DNA of 64,000 nucleotides, from contig NZ_CP090960.1 in NCBI RefSeq assembly GCF_021611515.1, forward strand, positions 1,240,001 through 1,304,000. Direction: 5' to 3'. Shown here in pieces: positions 8,686-16,027 of the stretch. Within the stretch, counting starts at the first letter, position 1. Each line of letters begins with the position of its first letter. Source of the DNA: Mariluticola halotolerans. GTDB lineage: Bacteria; Pseudomonadota; Alphaproteobacteria; Rhizobiales; Devosiaceae. A program made the translations under genes and the position numbers. Below the pieces are notes generated by a model that was not told the DNA's origin, did no database searches, and saw only the letters and a program-made list of their open reading frames with translations.

Positions 8686-9753
8686 TTATAAGTCCAGTTT
8701 CTGGGGCTTGCCCGTGCGCACAGACGCATCGGCGGCAAGCACAACGGCAAGGGAATTAACGGCGTCGTTCATGTGATCGCCAAGGTCGATATCTTCGGTG
8801 ATTGCTTTCAGCACAAAGGCCTGTTCGCGTTCACAAAGGTCCTGATGCCCCGGCTCATCATCCATTTGCAGCAATGTATCGGGCTGGGCGAAACCGCCGT
8901 CGGCACCGGTTGCGGCGTGATGAATGCGAATGGTGGAAGTTTTGGTGTGCACATCGATATCGTCGGATTTGGCGTCCGCATCGACAACGATGGAGACCGA
9001 GCCTTTGGGGCTCATGATGTCTTTGACAAAGAATGCCGTCTCGGAAATCATCGGTCCCCATGCCGCCTCGTACCAGCCGACGGAACCATCGGCGAACAGC
9101 ACCTGAAGGTGACCGTAATTATACATGTCAGGAGCGATATCTTCGGAAAGACGCACGCCCATGCCGCGCACTTCAACCGGTTTGGCATCAGTGATCTGGC
9201 ACATCACATCGAGATAATGCACGCCGCAATCGACGATTGGCGATGTGGTTTGCATCAATTGCTGATGGGTTTTCCAGGTATCGCCGGACGATTGCTGGTT
9301 GAGGTTCATGCGGAAGACGTATGGTCCGCCGAGCGCCCGCGCCTCCCCGATCAGGGTTTGCCACGAGGGGTGATGGCGCAGGATATAGCCGACGACCAGT
9401 TTGCGGCCATTGGCTTTGGCGGCGGCGACAACACGCTTTGCATCTTCAACACTTGTGGCCAGCGGCTTTTCGACAAAGACATGCGCCCCTGCCTCCATCG
9501 CCTTGATGGCATATTCGGCATGGCTGTCTGAATAGGTATTGACCGCCACCAGATCCGGCTTGAGGTCGGCCAAAGCCTCATCGAATGAAGGGATTATGGG
9601 GTAATGCGCAAGGCTTGAATCAAGCCCTTTGGGGGCCGAACGATTGACCAGACCGGCAATCTCGAAACCGGGATTGCGCTCATAGGCGAGCGCATGGGAG
9701 CGCCCCATATTGCCCAGACCGGCGACCAGAACACGAATTGGAGACTGGCTCAT
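8686..9753 (-). CDS. Gfo/Idh/MocA-family NAD(P)-dependent oxidoreductase
   Basis: A 355-residue protein with a Rossmann fold at the N terminus (VLVAGLGNMGRSHA) and the family's EKPLA motif (HVFVEKPLATS), then the C-terminal alpha/beta substrate domain with DCGVHYLDV. Such enzymes oxidise or reduce sugars, sugar acids or inositols. It sits between the permease and ATPase genes and overlaps the permease by four bases, so it is an integral part of the amino-sugar operon. Its substrate cannot be read from sequence; a modified amino sugar or anhydrosugar is a guess. Confidence 0.85.
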   Translation of the reverse strand: MSQSPIRVLVAGLGNMGRSHALAYERNPGFEIAGLVNRSAPKGLDSSLAHYPIIPSFDEALADLKPDLVAVNTYSDSHAEYAIKAMEAGAHVFVEKPLATSVEDAKRVVAAAKANGRKLVVGYILRHHPSWQTLIGEARALGGPYVFRMNLNQQSSGDTWKTHQQLMQTTSPIVDCGVHYLDVMCQITDAKPVEVRGMGVRLSEDIAPDMYNYGHLQVLFADGSVGWYEAAWGPMISETAFFVKDIMSPKGSVSIVVDADAKSDDIDVHTKTSTIRIHHAATGADGGFAQPDTLLQMDDEPGHQDLCEREQAFVLKAITEDIDLGDHMNDAVNSLAVVLAADASVRTGKPQKLDL

Positions 9754-10595
9754 TTGACGGCTCCCGAAGTCAGGCCGCGGATAAGCTGGCGCGAGAAGAT
9801 GGTGTAGAGCACCAGAACCGGGATGATGGCGAGGGCCATGGCCGCGAGAATGGCGTTCCAGTTATTGACGAACTGGCCGACGAAGACCTGGGCCCCGAGG
9901 GTCAGGGTTTTGGTGGCTTCGGACGGCGCGAGAATGAGCGGGAACCACAGATCGTTCCAGATCGGGATCATGGTGAAAACCGCAACGGTGGCCAGCGCCG
10001 GACGGACCAGCGGCACGACCAGCCGGAAGAAGATTGAATATTCCGACAGACCATCTATGCGCCCGGCGGCCTTCAAATCCTTGGAGACCGTGGCCATGAA
10101 CTCGGAGAGAATGAAGATGGCAAGCGGCAGGCCTTGCGCTGTGTAAACAAGGATCAGCGCCCAATGGGTGTTGACCAGTTTGGTGGCGACCATGAGCGTG
10201 AGAATGCCGACCGTGCCGAGGCGGATCGGGATCATGATGCCAAGCGCCAGATAAAGCCCTGTCAGCCGGTTGAAGGGGAATTTGTATTCGCTCAGGGCAA
10301 AAGCGGCCATGGCCCCGAACAGCAGCACGAAGAACAGGCTGCCGACGGTGACGAGGACCGAATTGGTGAAATAGAGCGGAAAATTGCCTTGTGTGAAGAC
10401 GGTTGTGTAGCCCACCAGATCGAACGATTCCGCGTTTGGCAGGGAAAGGGGCGACTTGAAGATCGCCTTCTTGGTTTTGAACGAATTGATGATGATCAGA
10501 ATGACCGGGAACATCGCAATCACAGCGAAGGTCAGCAGGATGGCGTGAGCCATCAGCTCTGAGACACGATTACGGCGGGCGCGGGAAATAGCCAT
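9750..10595 (-). CDS. Carbohydrate ABC transporter permease (MalG type)
   Basis: A 281-residue inner-membrane permease with about six hydrophobic segments and the EAA-type loop AAGRIDGLSEYSIFFRLVVP that contacts the ATPase. It belongs to the binding-protein-dependent BPD_transp_1 family. It follows the MalF-type gene by 10 bases and overlaps the downstream oxidoreductase gene by four bases. It forms the channel with the other permease. Confidence 0.9.
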   Translation of the reverse strand: MAISRARRNRVSELMAHAILLTFAVIAMFPVILIIINSFKTKKAIFKSPLSLPNAESFDLVGYTTVFTQGNFPLYFTNSVLVTVGSLFFVLLFGAMAAFALSEYKFPFNRLTGLYLALGIMIPIRLGTVGILTLMVATKLVNTHWALILVYTAQGLPLAIFILSEFMATVSKDLKAAGRIDGLSEYSIFFRLVVPLVRPALATVAVFTMIPIWNDLWFPLILAPSEATKTLTLGAQVFVGQFVNNWNAILAAMALAIIPVLVLYTIFSRQLIRGLTSGAVK

Positions 10596-10605
10596 GATCT
10601 CAGCC

Positions 10606-11553
10606 TTACATTTCGTAGCGGGTCAGCTTGCGCTGAATGAAGAACAGGTAGACGGCGACGCCGGCGAGAATGATGAAGAACATTATCGTGGCGATGGCTG
10701 CGCCCATGTTTGGATCCCCCGGCTGGGTTTGTTGCCCATAGAAGGTTCGGTAAAGAATAGTGCCGAGCAGATCGGTGGAAAAATCCGGCCCGGCGAGCGG
10801 ACCCTGGGTGGTATAAATCAGATCGAAGGCATTGAAATTGCCGACGAATGTGAGAATGGAGATGATGCCGATCGTTGGGAGAATGAGGATCAACTTGATC
10901 TTGAAGAACTGGGCCAGACCCGTGACGCCATCGCATTCAGCGGCCTCGATCACCTCTTCGGGGATCGACAGCAGCGCGGCGTAAATCAGCATCATGGGGA
11001 TGCCGATGAACTGCCAGACGGAAATCAGCGACAGGGTGGTGAGGGCCGTTTCTTCCTTGCCGAGGAAGGGCATGAACAAATGGCCGATGCCGACATCGGT
11101 CATCATGCCTTTGGAGACGCCCCAGAGCGGCGAGAGAATGAGCTTCCAGACAAAGCCGACGATGACGAAGGACAAAAGCGTCGGCATGAAAATGGCCGTG
11201 CGATAGAGCTTCTTGCCGGGCAGATGCACCATGGAGAGCAAGGCGGCAATGAGAATGCCGATGGGGTTTTGCAGCAGCATGTGCATGACAAAGAAGAAGA
11301 AATTGTTGCCCAGCGCGTTGAAGAACGGGCCGACCCAGAACGGATCGAAGAACAGGCGGAGGTAATTTTCCAGACCTACCCATGAGACGGCCTGGGTGAC
11401 GCTGTCGCGCTGGAAAAGCGAGAGCCGCAGGGTTTCGGCCAGCGGCAGGATCATGATGGCGGTGTAAACGATGACCGCGGGGGCCATGAACACCAGAATG
11501 TGCCAGGGGAACGGCTTTTTCTTACGCGCGGTGGTGAGTGTCGTATCCTGCAT
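10606..11553 (-). CDS. Carbohydrate ABC transporter permease (MalF type)
   Basis: A 315-residue permease with an N-terminal cytoplasmic tail (TARKKKPFPW), a first membrane helix and five further ones. The coupling loop is IEAAECDGVTGLAQFFKIKL. The ATG start has a purine-rich ggggcaggg stretch just upstream. It is separated from the binding-protein gene by about 140 bases holding two strong hairpins. It pairs with the MalG-type permease. Confidence 0.9.
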   Translation of the reverse strand: MQDTTLTTARKKKPFPWHILVFMAPAVIVYTAIMILPLAETLRLSLFQRDSVTQAVSWVGLENYLRLFFDPFWVGPFFNALGNNFFFFVMHMLLQNPIGILIAALLSMVHLPGKKLYRTAIFMPTLLSFVIVGFVWKLILSPLWGVSKGMMTDVGIGHLFMPFLGKEETALTTLSLISVWQFIGIPMMLIYAALLSIPEEVIEAAECDGVTGLAQFFKIKLILILPTIGIISILTFVGNFNAFDLIYTTQGPLAGPDFSTDLLGTILYRTFYGQQTQPGDPNMGAAIATIMFFIILAGVAVYLFFIQRKLTRYEM

Positions 11554-11623
11554 TGCCCTGCCCCAGCTGTAACCTTGGTCGGTTGACCCCTGCCCGCATG
11601 CGGGCGCCGATATTTTTTGTTGG

Positions 11624-11686
11624 TGCGGACGCCCGGCGACCGGGCATCCGCAAAATTGAAAGGGGTCAGGCCCGTGGGCCCGACCC
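11624..11686 (-). other. Intercistronic mRNA hairpins after the binding-protein gene
   Basis: Two stem-loops lie between the binding-protein stop and the MalF-type start. One, at 11624-11652, has 12 of 13 bases paired around a CGA loop. The other, at 11663-11686, has 10 pairs and one mismatch. There is no T-run. Such structures usually stabilise the upstream binding-protein mRNA or attenuate the permease genes, giving excess binding protein. A perfect 14-base palindrome also lies at 11592-11605. Confidence 0.6.
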
Positions 11687-11693
11687 GGTCAGC

Positions 11694-12947
11694 TTATTTC
11701 TGCTGCGGTGCATACCAGGCTTCGAGACCAGTCTGCAGCTGGGCTGCGGCCTCTTCAGGGGTCTGCTTGCCGTTCATGACATTGGCGGAAACGCCCCACA
11801 TTTCGCTCCACATGTTCGGTGTGCCACGCGACAGGATCTGTGCGGCGGACCGGATGGTGGAATCGCAATCCTTGCGCCAGGAGATGAACTCGTTGGCAAG
11901 CGGATCGTCGAGGGTGATTTCGTGGCTGGCGAGCGAGAAGAAGCCCGGCAGTGCGTTGGAATAAAGCTCGGCGAATTCTTTCGAGCCCATCCATGTCAGG
12001 AAGGTCTTTGCTGCTTCAACATTGGGGGAAGCAGGGTTGAGACCCATGGCGATGTCGTTGTGATCGGAAATGTAGCACTTGTCGCCGGCTTCAGGCAGCG
12101 GCGGCGGGAAGGCACCCATTTCGAAATCAGCATCGCGGCGGAAGGGGGAGATTTCCCACGAACCGGACGGATAGATGGCGGCACGGCCAAGGGTGAACAT
12201 GGTCTGGCTGTCGGGATAGGCCTGGGCCTGGTAGCCGTCGCCCATGTAATCGGCCCATTCAGCGATGACTTCGTAAGGCTTGACCCAGCCTTCGTCGGTC
12301 ATTTTGCCGGTGCCATCGATGATGGCCTTGCGGCCTTCTTCACCCTTCCAGTACATCGGACCGATGTTCTGGTAGGCCATTGTTGCAGCTTCCCACTGGT
12401 CGAGCGTGCCCATGGCGAGGGGCACATAGGTGCCGTCTTCCTTGACGGCCTTGAGCACGTCCATGAACTCGGCCTGTGTGGTCGGCTCGGTCAGGCCCAG
12501 CTCGTCAAAGGCGTCCTTGTTGTAGATGAAGCCGTGGATAACGGCGGCCATGGGGACGCAGAAGGTGGCGGAGCCATCATCTGTGGACCAGGCGGCCTTG
12601 GCGACATCGGAGAAGTTCTCCATGCCCTCGAGATCGGACAGATCAGCGAGATAGCCCTTGTTGTAGAGATCAAGCGAGGCATCGAAAGGCCGGCAGGTGA
12701 TCAGATCGCCACCGGTGCCGCCATCGAGCTTGGCGTTGAGGGCCGCGTTGTACTGGGTCGGCGCGGTTGGGGAGAATTTGACCTTGATGTCCGGATGCTG
12801 GGCTTCAAAGGCGGGGATGATGCTGTCCTGCCAGATGCTGAGATCGTCGTTGCGCCAGCTTTCGATCGTGAGATCGACAGCAAATGCGCTACCAACGGTT
12901 CCGAGCATCAGTGCGGAGACGAGACCACTGACGATTGCATTTTTCAT
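11694..12947 (-). CDS. Carbohydrate ABC transporter substrate-binding protein
   Basis: A 417-residue exported binding protein (SBP_bac_1 fold). The signal peptide is MKNAIVSGLVSALMLGTVGSAFA. The mature part starts VDLTIESWRNDDLSIWQD. An aggagg site lies immediately upstream of the ATG. It is the second gene of the murQ operon and probably captures GlcNAc, chito-oligosaccharides or muropeptide-derived sugars; that substrate is inferred only from the neighbouring murQ, nagA and nagK-type genes. Confidence 0.88.
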   Translation of the reverse strand: MKNAIVSGLVSALMLGTVGSAFAVDLTIESWRNDDLSIWQDSIIPAFEAQHPDIKVKFSPTAPTQYNAALNAKLDGGTGGDLITCRPFDASLDLYNKGYLADLSDLEGMENFSDVAKAAWSTDDGSATFCVPMAAVIHGFIYNKDAFDELGLTEPTTQAEFMDVLKAVKEDGTYVPLAMGTLDQWEAATMAYQNIGPMYWKGEEGRKAIIDGTGKMTDEGWVKPYEVIAEWADYMGDGYQAQAYPDSQTMFTLGRAAIYPSGSWEISPFRRDADFEMGAFPPPLPEAGDKCYISDHNDIAMGLNPASPNVEAAKTFLTWMGSKEFAELYSNALPGFFSLASHEITLDDPLANEFISWRKDCDSTIRSAAQILSRGTPNMWSEMWGVSANVMNGKQTPEEAAAQLQTGLEAWYAPQQK

Positions 12948-13021
12948 GTTAGTCCTCCTGTTATCGTTCGATCATAGTTCAGCGGCCGGATGGGCTGGCC
13001 GCCGCCGGGGGCATTTGGCGC

Positions 13022-13963
13022 TCAGGATGTGACCGCATCGAGAGCTGCACCCAGATTGCCGTCGTGCTGCGCCAGCAAGAGCTGGGCTGCCGATTTCTCC
13101 ACACCATTGACCAGCAAGACGGCCAGCTTGATGTGATTTTCTGCTGTGGCCAGCGCGGTGCGCGCTGTGTCGAGATCGCATTTGGTGATCTTCATCACCA
13201 TGCGCTCGGCCCGCAGGACCAGCTTTTCATTGCTGGTCTGCATGTCCACCATGTAGCCGCGATAGACCTTGTTGAGGCCAATCATCAGCGTGGTGGAGAA
13301 AAGATTGAGGGTGACCTTCTGGCTGGTGCCGGCGGCCAGACGGGTGGACCCGGCCAGCACTTCGGCCCCGGAGCGCAGGAGAATGCCGATTTCGGCATCG
13401 TCGAGCAGCGGGCTGCCGGGATTGTTGGCCAGGGATATGGTGAGTGCGCCATTTTTGCGGGCGGCGGTGATGGCGGCGCGGGTATAGGGCGTGGTGCCGC
13501 TGGCAGCGAGGCCAATGACCACATCATCCGGCCCGGCGGCTATTTCGGCAATCGAGGCCTCGGCGGCGGCGGCATCATCCTCGGCCCCTTCCTGGGCGCG
13601 GCGCAGGCCGGCATCGCCCCCGGCGAACAGATAGACAATGCGCTCTTTCGGCCAGCCGAAGGTTGGTGTCAGCTCCACCCCGTCGAGCGTGCCGAGACGG
13701 CCCGATGTGCCGGCCCCGACATAAACGAGGCGGCCATTGGAGCGGGCCAGACGCGCCACGGCGGCGGCGACAGCCTTTTCGATTTGCGGCAGGGCACCCC
13801 AGACGGCGTGCAGCGCCTGATGCTGGCCCCCGAGAAGGGCTGAAAGGACTTCGCCCGCGCCCCATGTTTCGAGATTTTCGTAGCGGGGGCTGCGAAACTC
13901 TGTCTCGCGCCATTCCCCACTTTGGGTTTCTGTTTCAGTGCGGCTGGTAACGTCTTGCGGCAA
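13022..13963 (-). CDS. murQ: N-acetylmuramic acid 6-phosphate etherase
   Basis: A 313-residue SIS-domain lyase that cleaves the lactyl ether of MurNAc-6-P to GlcNAc-6-P and lactate. It shows RLVYVGAGTSGRLG, the long conserved ELTPTFGWP segment, GLAASGTTPYT and AAGTSQKVTLNL as in MurQ. The TTG start has a ggggag site seven bases upstream; no better in-frame ATG precedes it. It is the first gene of the leftward operon, so the promoter with phased TACC repeats upstream probably drives everything to nagA. Confidence 0.9.
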   Translation of the reverse strand: MPQDVTSRTETETQSGEWRETEFRSPRYENLETWGAGEVLSALLGGQHQALHAVWGALPQIEKAVAAAVARLARSNGRLVYVGAGTSGRLGTLDGVELTPTFGWPKERIVYLFAGGDAGLRRAQEGAEDDAAAAEASIAEIAAGPDDVVIGLAASGTTPYTRAAITAARKNGALTISLANNPGSPLLDDAEIGILLRSGAEVLAGSTRLAAGTSQKVTLNLFSTTLMIGLNKVYRGYMVDMQTSNEKLVLRAERMVMKITKCDLDTARTALATAENHIKLAVLLVNGVEKSAAQLLLAQHDGNLGAALDAVTS

Positions 13964-13980
13964 AATAGCACTCCCCTGAA

Positions 13981-14006
13981 TACCAAAACGCTACCAAAAG
14001 CATACC
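13981..14006. promoter_or_regulatory. Three phased TACC repeats upstream of murQ, candidate GntR/HutC operator
   Basis: TACC occurs at 13981, 13992 and 14003, exactly 11 bases apart; the first two copies continue as TACCAAAA. They lie 18-43 bases upstream of the murQ TTG. The complement TGGTA recurs upstream of the kinase and of the GntR gene, which points to one regulator for the locus. Confidence 0.45.
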
Positions 14007-14116
14007 TCATCGGCAATGCCCTTTTTAATATTTTGATCACATTCACACAAACCACTGTTTTATAACATGTAATTCGGCCACGCTTGCCAAAACGGCGGCA
14101 ATGTGAGAATGATAAT

Positions 14117-14138
14117 TGGTATCACTTAGAGTCTACCA
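14117..14138. promoter_or_regulatory. TGGTA/TACCA inverted repeat upstream of the kinase gene
   Basis: TGGTA at 14117-14121 and TACCA at 14134-14138 are an inverted pair with a 12-base spacer, 21-42 bases before the kinase GTG. GntR/HutC regulators of amino-sugar genes, such as DasR or NagQ types, bind TGGT...ACCA palindromes, so this is a plausible half-degenerate site. Confidence 0.4.
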
Positions 14139-14158
14139 CAACTGCAGCGGAGGGGTGT

Positions 14159-15079
14159 GTGCAGGTCTTTTGCCTTGACATTGGCGGCACGGAAACGCGC
14201 GGCGCGCTGTTTGCCGAAGATGGCGCGCTTAAAGCCCGTGCGCGCGGTGCCGGCGGCGCGCTGTCGCTGGGCGCAGCGCAGGCAGAACAGGCCATTCGCG
14301 CCGTGTGGGAAGCGATTTGCGCTGAACTGGCGCTGGGGCCGGACGCTGCCGGCAAAACCCGGCTTTGCGCCGGAATTGCGGGCCACAGCCTGACCGAGCG
14401 GGAAGACGCGCTGGCGGCCAGCCTTGATGATTTTGAAAGCTGCCAATTTGTCGGCGACGGATATACGGCGCTATTGGCGGCGACGGCGGGCCAGCCGGGG
14501 GCGCTTATTTCTGTTGGGACCGGGGTGACGGCGCAACGGCTGTTGCCGGGCGGGCAAACGCTGGCGCTGAGCGGCTGGGGGTTTCCCGCAGGGGACCTGG
14601 GCGGCGGGGCCTGGCTGGGGCTTAAACTGACCGGGCTGTTGACCAAACATCTGGACGGGGTGCCGCTGGACCCGCCCCTGCCCCGGACATTGTGCAATGA
14701 TGTCATGGTGATAGCGGGGAATACGACGAAAGAGATTCAGGCCTGGCAATCCACCGCCCGGCCCGCCCAATATGGCGCGCTGGCGCGGCCGATTGTGGCG
14801 CATGCAGCGGCGGATGACCCGTTTTGCCGGGGATTGCTGCAGATGGCGGCGGGCGAAATCATCGATCTGGCAGAGGCGCTTTACAAGGACAAGCCGGGCA
14901 TTGTGGTGCTGGCGGGTGGCCTTGGCGCGGTGCTGATGCCGCTTTGCAAGGCGGCGGCACCCGGCTTTGACTGGCAAATCAACACAGCAGACCCATTGGT
15001 GGGCGCGTTTTTGTTGGCCAGCGGGCAAGCGCCGGACGAAAAACTGATCATGCGGCCCGGATTTGCCGCGTCCGACTAG
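14159..15079 (+). CDS. BadF/BadG-type N-acetylglucosamine (amino-sugar) kinase
   Basis: An ASKHA-fold kinase of about 306 residues: phosphate-1 loop FCLDIGGTETRGALF, phosphate-2 region GALISVGTGVTAQRL and a WGFPAGDLGGGAWLG segment, then the adenosine region VVLAGGLGAVLMP. It would phosphorylate GlcNAc, and possibly MurNAc as MurK-type enzymes do. The GTG at 14159 is preferred over an ATG at 14084: ggagg lies at 14149-14153 and the extra N-terminal residues do not fit the family. It is divergent from murQ and just upstream of the GntR gene. Confidence 0.82.
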   Translation: MQVFCLDIGGTETRGALFAEDGALKARARGAGGALSLGAAQAEQAIRAVWEAICAELALGPDAAGKTRLCAGIAGHSLTEREDALAASLDDFESCQFVGDGYTALLAATAGQPGALISVGTGVTAQRLLPGGQTLALSGWGFPAGDLGGGAWLGLKLTGLLTKHLDGVPLDPPLPRTLCNDVMVIAGNTTKEIQAWQSTARPAQYGALARPIVAHAAADDPFCRGLLQMAAGEIIDLAEALYKDKPGIVVLAGGLGAVLMPLCKAAAPGFDWQINTADPLVGAFLLASGQAPDEKLIMRPGFAASD

Positions 15080-15120
15080 GAGGCCGGGCACCCCTTTTTG
15101 GGTGCGCTGGCGGGAGGAAT

Positions 15121-15137
15121 TGGTATTATGATGGTAT
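15121..15137. promoter_or_regulatory. Two phased TGGTAT repeats upstream of the GntR gene
   Basis: TGGTAT occurs at 15121 and again at 15132, 11 bases apart, as in the murQ promoter. It lies about 60-75 bases before the GntR start and suggests autoregulation. A weak hairpin GCACCC/GGGTGC sits at 15088-15105, just after the kinase stop. Confidence 0.4.
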
Positions 15138-15195
15138 GGCACTTATTGCCGATTATTGGCCTTGCCGGCAGCGCCCAAAAGCCTGATGGGGGCCG

Positions 15196-15978
15196 GTGAT
15201 GGAAAACGCCAGTGGCGGCATTAAACGGATCATCGGCTTTCGGGCCAATGGATCGGACCCGACCCCGCTTTACCTGCAATTGGCCAATGTGCTGCGGCAG
15301 CTGATTGAGGAAGGGGCAATGCGCGAGGGCGAGGCCCTACCCTCTGAACGCCGGATCATGGAGCAGACCAGCCTGTCGCGGGTGACCATTCGCAAGGCGC
15401 TGGACCTGTTGGTGAAGGAAGGGCTGCTGCGGCAAAAGCGCGGCTCTGGCACATTTGTGGCCGGGGGCCTGCCGCAAATCGAGCAGCCGCTGACCCGGCT
15501 ATCGAGCTTTACCGAGGAAATGATTGACCGGGGGCGCACCCCAAGCGTGCAATGGCTGGAGAAAAAACTGGCCTATCCCACCTCGGAAGAGGTGATGCTG
15601 TTTGGCCTGTCGCCGGGAGACAAGGTGTTGCATCTGCATCGCTTGCGCTCTGGCGACGGGGTGCCGCTGGCGGTGGAATTTGCCACGGTGCCCGCCCGCT
15701 ATCTGCCGGACCCGGAACTGGTGGACCATTCGCTTTATGCCGCGCTTTCGGCGGTGAGCGCCATGCCGGTGCGCGCCACACAAAGGCTGAAAGCCCGCGC
15801 CCTGCCCCGGCGCGAAGCCGATTTGCTGGGCGTGACCGCGGGCGACCCCGCCCTTTATATCGAACGCGCCTCCCGGCTGAGCGACGGCACGCTGGTGGAA
15901 TTCACCCGCTCCTATTATCGCAGCGATACCTATGATTTTGTCTCGGAACTGTCGATTGCACCGGCTGAGGTGGTTTAG
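15196..15978 (+). CDS. GntR/HutC-family transcriptional regulator (NagR/NagQ type)
   Basis: About 260 residues. The N-terminal winged helix (PTPLYLQLANVLRQLIEEG...LPSERRIMEQTSLSRVTIRKAL..L..EGLLRQKRGSGTFV) is followed by a UTRA effector domain (VLHLHRLRSGDGVPLAVEFATVP...YIERASRLSDGTLVEFTRSYYR). HutC members next to nag genes usually sense GlcNAc-6-P or GlcN-6-P. Start may be GTG 15196 or ATG 15199; the latter adds no change beyond one residue. It probably controls the murQ operon and the kinase through the TGGTA repeats. Confidence 0.85.
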   Translation: MMENASGGIKRIIGFRANGSDPTPLYLQLANVLRQLIEEGAMREGEALPSERRIMEQTSLSRVTIRKALDLLVKEGLLRQKRGSGTFVAGGLPQIEQPLTRLSSFTEEMIDRGRTPSVQWLEKKLAYPTSEEVMLFGLSPGDKVLHLHRLRSGDGVPLAVEFATVPARYLPDPELVDHSLYAALSAVSAMPVRATQRLKARALPRREADLLGVTAGDPALYIERASRLSDGTLVEFTRSYYRSDTYDFVSELSIAPAEVV

Positions 15979-16027
15979 GGGGGAAGGATGCAGCCGTCAA
16001 AATTGACCAGACCACCGAGCGGCTGGA

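Noticed and set aside
11538-12977. A 479-residue plus-strand frame.
   Set aside because: It lies fully opposite the binding-protein gene, has no ribosome site and no recognisable domain.
13981-14006. Regular 11-base repeats considered as a CRISPR or iteron array.
   Set aside because: Units are too short, lack spacers and sit in a promoter; an operator is more likely.
14084-14158. Upstream ATG for the kinase.
   Set aside because: It would add 25 residues unlike the family and place the TGGTA/TACCA site inside the gene; GTG 14159 has a good ribosome site.
15088-15105. Hairpin after the kinase as a terminator.
   Set aside because: Only 6 bp and T-rich in the loop instead of after the stem.
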